Below are positions 8,590 to 17,451 of a DNA stretch of 64,000 nt, in pieces. The DNA is from Pedococcus sp031456495. GTDB taxonomy: Bacteria > Actinomycetota > Actinomycetes > Actinomycetales > Dermatophilaceae. The position numbers were made by a program, and so were the translations under genes. The notes beneath the pieces were generated by a model that saw only the letters and a list, made by a program, of their open reading frames with translations, was not told the DNA's origin and made no database searches. Where the stretch lies: the NCBI RefSeq assembly GCF_031456495.1, contig NZ_JAVDUW010000003.1, positions 62,001 through 126,000 of the forward strand, written 5' to 3'. How positions within the stretch are numbered: the stretch's first letter is position 1; each line of letters opens with the position of its first letter.

Positions 8590-11100
8590 TCAGCTCATGG
8601 AGGCCAGCCAGCTGATCGCGTGCCGTGCGTCCTCGCGCCGCTGCTCGTACCGCGCCCCGATGGCGAGGAGCGCCACGCCCAGCGTGCCGAAGGTCAGGAA
8701 CCGCGGCAGGTGCACGGCATACGGGCCGAGCTGGGTGATCCCCACGACGACCGCGGCGACAGCACCGACGACCACGAGCGCCTGCCAGCGGCGCCACGCG
8801 CCCACGGCGAGCACCGCCACGGCGACGGTGACGGCCAGCAGCGGCCGCACCAGCCCGTCGTCGACCGCCGTGAACAGCGCTGAGGGGAGGAGCCCGACTG
8901 CCAGGCCGGGACCGGCGACCAGCCACGAGCGGCGACCCAGGAGCTGCGCGGACCACAGGCCTGCTGCCAGCAGGAGCGCGGCAGGCGGAAGCGTGTACGC
9001 CTCGAGCGTCGATACGTCGGCGTGCAGCAGCTCGACCCAGGTGGCCGTGGTGGCGGCTGCGACCGCGACCAGCACGACGGGACGCCGGCTCGCGGGCACC
9101 GAGGTGCCCAGGGCGGCGAGGGCGTAGAGGAACGCGGCAGCCGCCGTGGAGTGGGGGAGCCCGCGGTCCAGGCCGAGGGCGAGGGCGGCCACGCCGACGG
9201 CAACCGCGAAGCCGCCGAGGACGGGCTCCTCGGGCCGTTGGCGCCGCCACGCGGTCAGGCCGGCGAGGACGAGGGCGGTGAGCGCCAGCGACGCCCACTC
9301 GGCGTAGGAGGAGACGAGCAGGCCGACCTCGCGGGCCAGTGCGGTGCCGGTCACCACGGCGACGGCAGTGGCAGCCGGGCGCAGGGCCGTGCGCAGCACC
9401 GCGGTGGCACCCCCGCCGAGCGTGGCGCACGCGAGGACGGCGACGACGACAGGCCGGTCGACTCCTTGGCTGACGGCGTCGGCCAGCGCGGCCACCAGGG
9501 CCACGGCGCCGACCGCGCCCAGCGACACCTCCTCGGCCCGTCGTGGTCGCGCGAGTGCTGCCGCGACGAGGGCCATGCCGGCCACCGCGACCGCCAGGAC
9601 CGCCGTGGCCTCGCCCACGAGGTCGGCGGTGAGCCACGTGGCGCCGACCGCGCAGACCGCAGCGACGCCGGACGCCGGGGCCCGCCAGGGGTGGCGCAGG
9701 ACGGCGACGGCCGCCGCCGCGACAGCGACGCCGGCGAGGACACATGCCTGCGCCGGCTGCGAGGCGTGGACGACGGTGGCCAGGAAGGAGGCGACCACGG
9801 CTGCGGCCGCCTCGGCCTCCAGCCAGAGCTGCCCGACCCGGCTGCGCAGGGGACGCACGGCCACCCCGGCCACGACGACCGCGGCGAGCAGCACGCCGAG
9901 GGCGGCCGCCGCGACCGGCGGCAGCTGGACCGACAGGCCCAGGACCGCGAGCGGGGCGGTGCCGCTGGCGACCGCGGCGAGGACGCCGACCGCGCGCCAG
10001 TCGCCGGTGAACCACCGGTCCGTCCAGTCGGCACGGACCGCGGCCCGCGAGCCGAGCCGGGTCGACCGCACCCGGACCACGCGGGCGACGACGAGGGCAC
10101 CGAGCACGGCGACGGCCAGCAGCAGCCCGTCGGCCGCGATGGCCCTCGGCCGGAGGTCCCCGGGCTCCACGTCGGACGCGACCGCGGCGGCGATGGCGGA
10201 CCCGACGACGAGCCAGCCCGCCGCCGGACCGGTGGCGGCCCGGCGCACGACCCCGAGGGTGGCGGGCAGCGCCAGGTGCAGCAGCGCGAACAAGGCGGCG
10301 CCGAGCATCGCCAGCACCGCGGCGGGCAGTGCCTGGTCCGGCGCCGTGACCACCGCGCCCCAGGCGACCGAGGCGGAGGTGAGCGAGAGCACCCCGAAGG
10401 CCGCGACCCGGCGGTCCCGCTGGTGCAGGGCGGCGAGGACGAGAGCCACCAGGAGGCCGGATACGGCGGTGTAGGCGTGGAGGTCGAGGCCGTCGAGACC
10501 GGCGAGCCCGAACCGGCGCGCGGCGGACGCGTCGAGCAGGAGCAGGCCGCCCGCAACGACGGCGAGGGCCTCGGCGCTGCTGGGCAGGCGGCGCCGCGAC
10601 AGCACCAGCGAGGTCTGGCAGGCGAGTGCCGTGAGTCCACCCATCACCAGCACCTGGCCCCAGCGCCCGATGACGAACCACGCCACGGCCAGGGCGATCG
10701 ACCCGGCGACCAGGACCAGGAGGACACCGACCGCGAGCAGCGTCTGCTGCGTCGTCCACGAGCGGTGCGGCGGCCGGGGTGCCTCGGCTGCCTGGAGAGG
10801 CGCGGACCCCTGCGGCGCACCGGCGGGCGCGACTCCCGGCGTCGTGGCGGTGGCACCCGCGGCGACGCCGGTGGAGCCGCTGAGGGCGACCCCGGTGCCG
10901 GCGACCCCGGCCGGCGTCGTCACGGGCGCCGACAGCACGGCGAGGAGGGCGCGGCGCTCGCTGGAGAGCCGGGCCAGCGCCTGGTCGACCTCCCACAGCC
11001 GGACGGCGTCGGGGCCGGTGAGCCGCACTCCGCAGCGGGGGCACTGCTGCGGGCTGGGTGGCAGGTCGGTGCCGCAGGAGGGGCAGGGGATCGAGGCCAT
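8590..11100 (-). CDS. Large polytopic membrane protein with N-terminal zinc ribbon (SCO7613 C-terminal domain type)
   Basis: An 836-residue protein. The N-terminus is a zinc ribbon with cysteines at positions 6, 9, 20 and 23, followed by a short helical stretch (VDQALARLSSERRALLAVLS) and an Ala/Gly/Thr/Pro-rich linker to about residue 100. The rest is almost wholly hydrophobic, with more than twenty alanine/valine/leucine-rich membrane spans broken by short Arg-rich loops. This layout matches proteins annotated in actinobacteria as SCO7613 C-terminal domain-containing membrane proteins, whose function is unknown. GAAGGA lies just before the ATG. It appears to be a single-gene unit. Confidence 0.8.
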   Translation of the reverse strand: MASIPCPSCGTDLPPSPQQCPRCGVRLTGPDAVRLWEVDQALARLSSERRALLAVLSAPVTTPAGVAGTGVALSGSTGVAAGATATTPGVAPAGAPQGSAPLQAAEAPRPPHRSWTTQQTLLAVGVLLVLVAGSIALAVAWFVIGRWGQVLVMGGLTALACQTSLVLSRRRLPSSAEALAVVAGGLLLLDASAARRFGLAGLDGLDLHAYTAVSGLLVALVLAALHQRDRRVAAFGVLSLTSASVAWGAVVTAPDQALPAAVLAMLGAALFALLHLALPATLGVVRRAATGPAAGWLVVGSAIAAAVASDVEPGDLRPRAIAADGLLLAVAVLGALVVARVVRVRSTRLGSRAAVRADWTDRWFTGDWRAVGVLAAVASGTAPLAVLGLSVQLPPVAAAALGVLLAAVVVAGVAVRPLRSRVGQLWLEAEAAAAVVASFLATVVHASQPAQACVLAGVAVAAAAVAVLRHPWRAPASGVAAVCAVGATWLTADLVGEATAVLAVAVAGMALVAAALARPRRAEEVSLGAVGAVALVAALADAVSQGVDRPVVVAVLACATLGGGATAVLRTALRPAATAVAVVTGTALAREVGLLVSSYAEWASLALTALVLAGLTAWRRQRPEEPVLGGFAVAVGVAALALGLDRGLPHSTAAAAFLYALAALGTSVPASRRPVVLVAVAAATTATWVELLHADVSTLEAYTLPPAALLLAAGLWSAQLLGRRSWLVAGPGLAVGLLPSALFTAVDDGLVRPLLAVTVAVAVLAVGAWRRWQALVVVGAVAAVVVGITQLGPYAVHLPRFLTFGTLGVALLAIGARYEQRREDARHAISWLASMS

Positions 11101-11211
11101 CGGTCCTTCTCGCGCCGGTGGCGCACCGGATGGCGCGCCCTCGGGAGCGAGTGTGCCCGCGGCGCGCCGCGAGCGGATGGGGCCTGGTACCCAGATGAGC
11201 CGTTCGGCGGA

Positions 11212-11496
11212 CTAGTCCCCGTCGAGGCCCAGGCTGAAGGCTGCCTCGAGGTCGTGCCGCGAGTAGGTGCGGAAGGCGATGTGCGTGTTGGTGCCGATGA
11301 CGCCCTGCACCTTGTTCAGCCGGCCGGCGATCACGTCGTTGAGCTCCTCGTGCTCGCGCACCCGCACCATGGCGATGAGGTCGGCGTCGCCGGCCACGGA
11401 GTACACCTCCGACACCCCGTCGAGCTCGGCGATGGCCTGGGCCACCTCGGGAATGCGGTCGACGTCGGCGTTGACGAGCACGATGGCGGTGATCAC
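11212..11496 (-). CDS. Stand-alone Lrp/AsnC ligand-binding (RAM) domain protein
   Basis: A 94-residue protein consisting only of the C-terminal ligand-binding domain of Lrp/AsnC regulators, with the hallmark AGDADLIAMVRV segment; there is no helix-turn-helix. Proteins of this type form octamer-like rings in other organisms and may sense amino acids or modify full-length Lrp regulators. The GTG at 11496 (VITAIVLVNAD) is chosen because the domain begins there; upstream codons are low-complexity and there is no good ribosome site, so it may be leaderless. Confidence 0.85.
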   Translation of the reverse strand: MITAIVLVNADVDRIPEVAQAIAELDGVSEVYSVAGDADLIAMVRVREHEELNDVIAGRLNKVQGVIGTNTHIAFRTYSRHDLEAAFSLGLDGD

Positions 11497-11541
11497 GGGA
11501 AAACAGTAACCGGCCGCCTCACTGCGGGGCACCATGACGGG

Positions 11542-12087
11542 GTGGCACTGATTGCGGGTGGTCCCCGGGCGGCGGGCCGGGCAGCGCTGCCCCGGCCCGT
11601 GGCAGTGCTGCTCGCGCTGGGGCTCGTCGGCGCGGCGACGGTGGTGGGCTGGTCGTTCGTGGGGCACCAGCCGTTGCCCATGGGGCCGGCCGTGGTCGTC
11701 CCGGCGGTGATGGTGCTCGCCCTGGGCGAGGCCTGCGTGCTCGGCAGGGTTCCCCGAAGGGGCCGGTACGTGGCGCCGAGATCCTACGCACGCGCGCTGC
11801 GTACAGGCGTGGGGCCGCTGTGCGGGGTGCTCGCCGTGGCCGGGGCGGTCGCCGCCGGCTCGGGGTTGTTGTCGATGCCGGTGGGCGGCCCTCGCGGCGC
11901 CCTGCCCGGATGCCCGTTCCCGCTGGGGAGCCACGGCAGGGTGCTGGCCTGCGTCACCCGTGACGTGTGGGTGCGTGCGGGGCTGGACCAGCAGCGGTAC
12001 GCCGCCGGCTTCGTCCTCGCGATCCTGGCCCTCCAGCTCGCGGTCGTCCTGGGCCCACCCCAGGCAGGGTCCCGGTCAGCGGTCTAG
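11542..12087 (+). CDS. Small integral membrane protein, unknown function
   Basis: A 181-residue protein with about four hydrophobic spans: PVAVLLALGLVGAATVVGW, a proline/valine-rich one (GPAVVVPAVMVLALGEACVL), GVLAVAGAVAAGSGLLSM and FVLAILALQLAVVLG. I do not recognise a family. The start is uncertain: GTG at 11542 is used because it opens the frame just before the first hydrophobic stretch, but no strong ribosome site precedes it. Its TAG stop (12085-12087) interlocks with the TAG stop of the convergent exonuclease gene (12084-12086). Confidence 0.5.
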   Translation: MALIAGGPRAAGRAALPRPVAVLLALGLVGAATVVGWSFVGHQPLPMGPAVVVPAVMVLALGEACVLGRVPRRGRYVAPRSYARALRTGVGPLCGVLAVAGAVAAGSGLLSMPVGGPRGALPGCPFPLGSHGRVLACVTRDVWVRAGLDQQRYAAGFVLAILALQLAVVLGPPQAGSRSAV

Positions 12088-13802
12088 GACGCCGCGACGA
12101 ACCCCGGGACGGCGCGGCGTGCCACGGCGTCGGGCTCGAGGGCCGCGCGGGCCCCGCCGGCGCCGCCCACCGGGCACGTCCACTCGCCGTCGAGGTCGAC
12201 GAGGCGGACCCCGGGGGTCTCCAGCCAGCGCAGGATCTTCTCCGTCTCCTCGGGGATGGCAGCCGGCGCGGGCCAGGGGGCTGGCAGCACCATCTCCGCG
12301 CTGGCGCGGGCGGCGTCGATGTAGGGCATGGGGTCGGCGCCGCGTGGCGCGACGGTGCTCGCAGCGAGGCGCCCGTGGCGGACGACCACGACCTCCCAAC
12401 CACCGGCGGGCGCGGGCCGGGCGGCGACGATCTCGGGGCTGGCGGCGAGGGGCGCGATGCGCTGGGCGCGGGCGATGCCGCGCACGAGGGCGAGCAGGCG
12501 GTCCCTGACCTCCCCGGCGTCCTCGTAGCGTTCCTGGTCGGCGAGGGTCCCCATGCGCGAGCGCAGGGCGGTCACGACCTGCCGGGAGTCCCCCACGAGG
12601 GCGTGCACCGCGTCGCGCACGACCACGGCATACTCCTCGACGCTCTGGGCGCCGGTGCACGGTGCGCCGCACCGCCCCATGTCGGCCAGCGCGCACGAGC
12701 CGACCCGGCGGGTGGGGGAGAGCCGCTGGACGCACTGCCGCAGGGGGATGACCTCGTGGACGGCGGCGACCGCCGCCTCGGCGGACGCGCGGCTGCCGAA
12801 CGGGCCGATGTACTTGGCGCCGTCGCCGCGCACCTCGCGCACGATCGACAGACGGGGGAACGCCTCGACGGTGAGCTTGACCCAGGTCGCGCGCTCGGGG
12901 GACTTGGACCGGCGGTTGTACCGGGGCTTGTGCTCGGCGATGAGCCGCAGCTCGCGCACCTCGGCCTCGAGGGTGGTGGCGCACACGATGGGGGTGACGC
13001 TCTCGGCGATGCGCACCATCTCGGACATGCGGGTGCGCTGCTCGGAGCCGGTGAAGTAGCTGCGGACGCGGGTGCGGATGTTGACCGAGGTCCCGACGTA
13101 GAGGACCCGGCCCTGGCCGTCCTTGAACTGGTAGACGCCGGGGGCGTCGGGCAGGCCGTCGGCGAGCCAGCGCTTGCGGCGCTGGGCCGGGCTGACCCGC
13201 GAGGTGTAGGAGGACAGCTCCTCGAGGGTGCGCACGCCGAGGTTGCCGACGCGCTCGATGAGGCCGTGCAGCACGTCGACGGTCGCCCGGGCGTCGTGCA
13301 GCGCGCGGTGGTCGGGCACCGTGGTGGCGCCGAACAGCGCGGCGAGCGAGGACAGCTTGTGGTTGCGGGCCTCGTCGCGGCTGACGAGCTGGCGGGCGAG
13401 GTGCACCGTGTCGACCACGGCGTGGCGCGGCCACTCGATGCCCTGCTGGCGCGCGGCCGCCTTGAGGAAGCCGACGTCGAAGCCGGCGTTGTGGGCCACG
13501 AGGACCGACCCGCGCGCGAACTCGAGGAACGCCGGCAGCGCCGCCTCGATGCGCGGGGCGTCGGCGACCATCGCGGTCGTGATGCCGGTCAGGGCCTGGA
13601 TGAACGGGGGGATCGGCAGGTGCGGGTTGACCAGGGTCTGGAACTCGCCCAGCACCTGCCCGCCCCGCACCTTGACCGCGCCGATCTCGGTGATGGCGCT
13701 GTCGTTCGGGTTGCCACCGGTGGTCTCGAGGTCGACGACGACGAAGGTGACATCGGCCAGAGCCGTGCCCAAGTCGTCGAAGGTGCCCTGGACCATCTGC
13801 AT
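12084..13802 (-). CDS. DEDDh exonuclease fused to UvrC-like GIY-YIG nuclease
   Basis: A 572-residue fusion known from actinobacteria (Rv2191 type). Residues about 15-190 are a DnaQ-like 3'-5' exonuclease: FVVVDLETTGG (D24, E26), HNAGFDVGFL and DHRALHDARAT supply the DEDDh residues. From about residue 225 follows the GIY-YIG nuclease of the UvrC N-terminal half (GVYQFKDGQGRVLYVGTS), then a cysteine cluster (GSCALADMGRCGAPC) and a UVR-like helix (ERYEDAGEVRDRL). The UvrC C-terminal endonuclease and helix-hairpin-helix domains are missing, as in Cho proteins. The likely role is incision and trimming in DNA repair. TACCGT seven bases before the ATG suggests a leaderless mRNA. Confidence 0.92.
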   Translation of the reverse strand: MQMVQGTFDDLGTALADVTFVVVDLETTGGNPNDSAITEIGAVKVRGGQVLGEFQTLVNPHLPIPPFIQALTGITTAMVADAPRIEAALPAFLEFARGSVLVAHNAGFDVGFLKAAARQQGIEWPRHAVVDTVHLARQLVSRDEARNHKLSSLAALFGATTVPDHRALHDARATVDVLHGLIERVGNLGVRTLEELSSYTSRVSPAQRRKRWLADGLPDAPGVYQFKDGQGRVLYVGTSVNIRTRVRSYFTGSEQRTRMSEMVRIAESVTPIVCATTLEAEVRELRLIAEHKPRYNRRSKSPERATWVKLTVEAFPRLSIVREVRGDGAKYIGPFGSRASAEAAVAAVHEVIPLRQCVQRLSPTRRVGSCALADMGRCGAPCTGAQSVEEYAVVVRDAVHALVGDSRQVVTALRSRMGTLADQERYEDAGEVRDRLLALVRGIARAQRIAPLAASPEIVAARPAPAGGWEVVVVRHGRLAASTVAPRGADPMPYIDAARASAEMVLPAPWPAPAAIPEETEKILRWLETPGVRLVDLDGEWTCPVGGAGGARAALEPDAVARRAVPGFVAAS

Positions 13803-13809
13803 GGACCTG

Positions 13810-13815
13810 ACGGTA
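13810..13815 (-). promoter_or_regulatory. -10 box, leaderless promoter of the exonuclease/GIY-YIG gene
   Basis: TACCGT on the minus strand, seven bases before the ATG at 13802. Confidence 0.55.
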
Positions 13816-14049
13816 GGGCGGCGGGGTGACAGCCCCGTGCAGGCGCGCCACCCGGGACCGCCACGACGTGGGTGCGGGTATGCCGTCCGCGAACCGTTGT
13901 CGGTGGTGGCACCTAGCGTCGTGGGCAGGTGGACGACCGCCCCGGCGGCCGTCCCGAGTGCCGGCCGGCACGACCCGGCCACCACGACCGGCCACCACGC
14001 CCCGACCGCAGACCGACCACAGGACCCGACCACGAGAGAGGTGATCGAC

Positions 14050-14271
14050 GTGATCATCGACTGCCAGACCTGCCCCGTGCGGGACCTGCACTGCGCCGAC
14101 TGCATGGTGCCCGCCCTGCTGGCCTTCCAGGACGCCCAGCTTCCGCTCGACGCGGCCGAGCGGGCCGCCGTGACCCGGTTCGTCGAGGCCGGCCTCGTGT
14201 CGGTGCCCGAGGCCTCGTCGGTGCAGGCGCGCCGTGAGCCGTGGGGAGCCCACACCCGCGCAGTCGGCTGA
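14050..14271 (+). CDS. Small Cys-rich (putative zinc-binding) protein
   Basis: A 73-residue protein with cysteines at 5, 8, 15 and 18 (DCQTCPVRDLHCADC), a CxxC-x6-CxxC arrangement likely to bind zinc, followed by a helical stretch with LDAAERAAVTRFVEAGLVSVPE. Function unknown; similar short proteins occur in actinobacteria. The start is the GTG at 14050 because GAGAGGTGATC, a nearly full match to the anti-Shine-Dalgarno sequence, ends four bases upstream. It is divergent from the exonuclease fusion. Confidence 0.7.
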   Translation: MIIDCQTCPVRDLHCADCMVPALLAFQDAQLPLDAAERAAVTRFVEAGLVSVPEASSVQARREPWGAHTRAVG

Positions 14272-14297
14272 CCTGCGGGAACCCCGCGGTCGCGACC

Positions 14298-14303
14298 TAC
14301 GAT
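14298..14303 (+). promoter_or_regulatory. -10 box, leaderless promoter of the metallopeptidase lipoprotein
   Basis: TACGAT six bases before the ATG at 14310. Confidence 0.6.
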
Positions 14304-14309
14304 GACCGC

Positions 14310-15626
14310 ATGCGAGGCAAGCGGATGGGGACGGTCCTGGCGGTCGCCTGCCTCGCCCTGGCCGGCTGCTCCGGCACCGGCACCGGCACGGCTCCGCACC
14401 CGTCCGCCTCCGCGCGACCCGCCACCACGACCCAGCAGGACTCGGCCCAGCCGTCCGTCGCCCGCGAGGAGGCGCTCAGCGCGCTGCTGGCGCGTCGCGC
14501 TGCGGCGGTCCGCGACCGGGACCGCACGGCGTTCGCCGCGACCCTGGCGAGCACCACCTCGGGGTTCGGGCTGCGGCAGCTCGCCCAGCTCGACGCCCTC
14601 GACCAGCTCCCGATCGGCCGGTTCGAGTACGGCACGCCCGAGGCAGCGCCCGCCCTCGGCGCCGACCGGCTGGCCCAGCTGGGCCCCGACGCCTGGGTGG
14701 CCCGGGTCGAGGGCCGCTACAGCCTCAAGGGGTACGACACCGCGACCCGCGGCTTCGAGTCCTACTTCACCGTGGTCCGCCGCGACGGCCGCTGGCTGCT
14801 CGCCGACGACACCGACGGCGGGACCCAGACCCAGGCGTGGGACCTGCCCGACTTCACGGTGGTCGAGGGCGACGGGGCGCTCGTCCTCGGCAGCGGACCC
14901 GCGAGCCGGCTGCGGCCCTACCTCGCCCTCGGCGAGCACGCGGTCGGCCAGGTGCGCGACGTCTGGACGGGCTCGACGTGGAACGGCCGGCTCGTGCTCG
15001 TCGTCCCCAGGACGCCGGCCCAGATGGCCGAGCTGGTGGGCCAGCAGGCCGGCTCCGTCACGCAGGTGGCCGCCGTCACCGACGGGCCGTTCGACTCCTC
15101 GGGGAGGGCCGGAGCCGACCGGGTGGTGGTCAACCCCACCGCCTTCGCGGGCCTGCAGCGCCGGGGTCAGCAGGTCGTGATCACCCACGAGGCGACCCAC
15201 GTGGCCATCCGTGCCACGACGACCCGGCCCGTCCCGCTGTGGCTGTCCGAGGGCATGGCCGACTACGTGGGGTACCGCGACGTGGACGCCACCGAGCAGC
15301 AGGTGGCGGCGGCCCTGTTCGCCCAGGTCCGGGCGGGCCGTGGGCCCACGGCGCTGCCCAGCGCGGAGGAGTTCGACCCGGCCCACACGACGATCGGCCC
15401 GACCTACAACGCGGCGTGGCTGGCCGTGCGCCAGGTCGCCGACCGGTACGGCACGTCCACCCTCGTGCGCTTCTACCGGGCCGCCGCCTCGGCGCCCTCC
15501 GCCGACGCGAGCGCGTCGGAGGTCGACGCCGCCACGGCGCGTGCCTTCCAGGTCGTCCTGCACACGACCGTCGCGGCGTTCACCCGGCAGTGGCTCGCCT
15601 CGATCCGGGCAGCGGCCGCGGGATGA
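14310..15626 (+). CDS. Lipoprotein with HExxH metallopeptidase domain
   Basis: A 438-residue exported lipoprotein. The signal ends in the lipobox LAGC (Cys20), followed by a Ser/Thr/Ala-rich linker. The C-terminal half has ITHEATHVAI with H293 and H297, and SEGMADY with E314 sixteen residues later, the HExxH-E layout of gluzincin peptidases. The N-terminal half resembles an extracytoplasmic sensor or ligand-binding fold. The substrate is unknown; it acts on the outer face of the membrane. The next gene starts inside its stop codon (ATGA). Confidence 0.8.
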   Translation: MRGKRMGTVLAVACLALAGCSGTGTGTAPHPSASARPATTTQQDSAQPSVAREEALSALLARRAAAVRDRDRTAFAATLASTTSGFGLRQLAQLDALDQLPIGRFEYGTPEAAPALGADRLAQLGPDAWVARVEGRYSLKGYDTATRGFESYFTVVRRDGRWLLADDTDGGTQTQAWDLPDFTVVEGDGALVLGSGPASRLRPYLALGEHAVGQVRDVWTGSTWNGRLVLVVPRTPAQMAELVGQQAGSVTQVAAVTDGPFDSSGRAGADRVVVNPTAFAGLQRRGQQVVITHEATHVAIRATTTRPVPLWLSEGMADYVGYRDVDATEQQVAAALFAQVRAGRGPTALPSAEEFDPAHTTIGPTYNAAWLAVRQVADRYGTSTLVRFYRAAASAPSADASASEVDAATARAFQVVLHTTVAAFTRQWLASIRAAAAG

Positions 15627-16123
15627 GCAACGTCGTCCGGCGCCGGGCGGTGCGTGTGCTCGTCGTCGAGCCGGGCGGGACCGTCCTGATGATCCACGGG
15701 TTCGACCCGCACGACCCGGCGACCACCTACTGGTACACGATCGGCGGCGGCGTCGACGAGGGGGAGTCCGACCTCGAGGCCGCCGTGCGCGAGGTCTGGG
15801 AGGAGACCGGCCTGCGCGTCGACCCGACCCGGCTGGTCGGCCCGGTGCACGCCGACGACGTGGTGTTCCCCTTCGAGGGCCGGACCGTCGTCCAGCAGCA
15901 GGTCTACTACCTGCTCGAGGTGCCCCGGTATGCCGCGCGGCCGGTGGCGTTCGAGGAGACCGAGGTCCGCTCGACCCTCGAGGTGGACTGGGTGGACCCG
16001 CAGGAGCGTCAGCGGCGGGGCGAGACGGTGTATCCGGAGGGGCTCGTCGGGCTGCTCGACCGGCCCTCCGGCACCGCGAGCGAGAGCACCACCAGCGCCC
16101 CGACGAGCCAGAACTGGTTGTAG
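15623..16123 (+). CDS. Nudix hydrolase
   Basis: A 166-residue protein with a complete Nudix box: GGVDEGESDLEAAVREVWEETGL, that is GX5EX7REXXEEXG, which binds Mg and hydrolyses nucleoside-diphosphate-linked substrates. The exact substrate cannot be told. It is coupled to the lipoprotein by an ATGA overlap. The last 38 codons overlap the 3' end of the opposite-strand membrane gene; the C-terminal tail after GLLDRP is low-complexity and may be dispensable. Confidence 0.9.
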   Translation: MSNVVRRRAVRVLVVEPGGTVLMIHGFDPHDPATTYWYTIGGGVDEGESDLEAAVREVWEETGLRVDPTRLVGPVHADDVVFPFEGRTVVQQQVYYLLEVPRYAARPVAFEETEVRSTLEVDWVDPQERQRRGETVYPEGLVGLLDRPSGTASESTTSAPTSQNWL

Positions 16124-17424
16124 AACGCCTGCTTGTTGACGAGGTTCGCGACGAGCAGGACGAGGGCGAGCCAGCGCAGCAGCGACGCCAGGTCGGGCTG
16201 TCGTCGCCACACCGTCAGGCAGACGGCGGCCAGGGTGCCCAGGACGACCAAGCCGGTCACCGCGAACGGCAGCGTGACGCCGAAGGTGTTGTACGCCAAC
16301 AGGTACAGCGTGTTCGCGAACTTGATGGGGTGGAACGTCACGAGCAGGCTCACCGTGTCGTGCACGAAGTCGGCAGGGCTGGCGAGGAACCACGGTGCGA
16401 TGAGCACCCCGGTCAGCGCGCCGGTGGCGACAGTCCGCTGCCAGCCGAAGGGCCGCCACAGGAGCAGCACCGGCAGCAGCAGCGCGAGGTGCTGCTTGCT
16501 CGCACACGCGAGTGCGAGCGGGACGACGGCCCACCAGGCGTGGCCGCGGCGGACGAGGACCGCCCACCAGGCGATCCCGGCCAGCAGCAGCGGCTCGGTC
16601 CAGGCCTGGTCGAGCTGGGTGAGGGTGCCGGGTGCCAGGAGCAGGAGGCACACGACGACGGCCGCGGTCCACCACCCGTGCGGTTCGGCGTCCTCCTCGG
16701 CCGCACTCGCAGCAGGCTCCCGCCCCGCAGGTGTCGCGGCGCGACGGGCCAGGACCACCGCGGCCAGGGCCGCGACCAGGGTCCACACGGCCAGCGCCCA
16801 GCGGACGTCGCCGGCCAGCCACCGGCCCGGCGCCAGCAGCACCACGGTCCAGGGCAGGTAGGTGAAGGCGTCCTGGATGCCGGGGGAGCCCGTCCAGGTC
16901 ATCGCGTAGAAGTTCTCGAGGCCCGCGAGGCCGTCCGAGGCCTGCTGGAGGGTGACCCACACGTCGATGCGCGGTCGCGGCGAGGACACGACGGCGGTCG
17001 CGGCGGCCACGGCATACCCGGCGACGGCGGCAGCGAGGGCGGTCGTCGCGCCGCGCCCGCGGCCCGACCACAGGGCGACCGCGCAGGCGAGCGGTGCCAC
17101 GACGAGCGCGCTGGTCGCCACCGCCAGGCCCGTCGGGGCCAGGTAGCTGAACAGGGGGACGGCTGCGGTGGCGAGGGCCGAGCCGGCCAGCATGAGCATG
17201 ACGCCGCCGCGGCTGGGGGAGACCCGCCAGCCGCGCCACTGCCACAGGGCGAGGCCGACGGCGGCCAGGGTGAGGACGGCGACGATCGGGATGCGGTAGC
17301 GCACGACGCTCCACTGCAGCACGGCGAAGTACGCCAGCCAGGCCACCGCGAGGACGACCCCTCCCGCACCCGGCACACGCGAGCGCCACCGGGCACGGAC
17401 GACGGGCCGGTGGCGCTCGGGCAT
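16009..17424 (-). CDS. Polytopic membrane protein, possibly a GT-C glycosyltransferase
   Basis: A 471-residue protein with about ten to eleven membrane helices. Features such as RPRIDVWVTLQQASDGLAG after the early helices, NFYAMTWTG, and the KQHLALLLPVLLLW and NKQAFYNQFWL segments are reminiscent of GT-C (GT87/GT39-like) mannosyltransferases that use polyprenyl-phosphate sugars; mycobacterial relatives of this neighbourhood also contain such an enzyme (Rv2181). I infer glycosyltransferase activity from this, with moderate confidence. TAGGGT seven bases before the ATG suggests a leaderless mRNA. The 3' end overlaps the Nudix gene by 115 bases. Confidence 0.65.
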   Translation of the reverse strand: MPERHRPVVRARWRSRVPGAGGVVLAVAWLAYFAVLQWSVVRYRIPIVAVLTLAAVGLALWQWRGWRVSPSRGGVMLMLAGSALATAAVPLFSYLAPTGLAVATSALVVAPLACAVALWSGRGRGATTALAAAVAGYAVAAATAVVSSPRPRIDVWVTLQQASDGLAGLENFYAMTWTGSPGIQDAFTYLPWTVVLLAPGRWLAGDVRWALAVWTLVAALAAVVLARRAATPAGREPAASAAEEDAEPHGWWTAAVVVCLLLLAPGTLTQLDQAWTEPLLLAGIAWWAVLVRRGHAWWAVVPLALACASKQHLALLLPVLLLWRPFGWQRTVATGALTGVLIAPWFLASPADFVHDTVSLLVTFHPIKFANTLYLLAYNTFGVTLPFAVTGLVVLGTLAAVCLTVWRRQPDLASLLRWLALVLLVANLVNKQAFYNQFWLVGALVVLSLAVPEGRSSSPTSPSGYTVSPRR

Positions 17425-17431
17425 GGGCAGG

Positions 17432-17437
17432 ACCCTA
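17432..17437 (-). promoter_or_regulatory. -10 box, leaderless promoter of the membrane glycosyltransferase-like gene
   Basis: TAGGGT on the minus strand, seven bases before the ATG at 17424. Confidence 0.55.
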
Positions 17438-17451
17438 CGGGGGTCCGCCGG

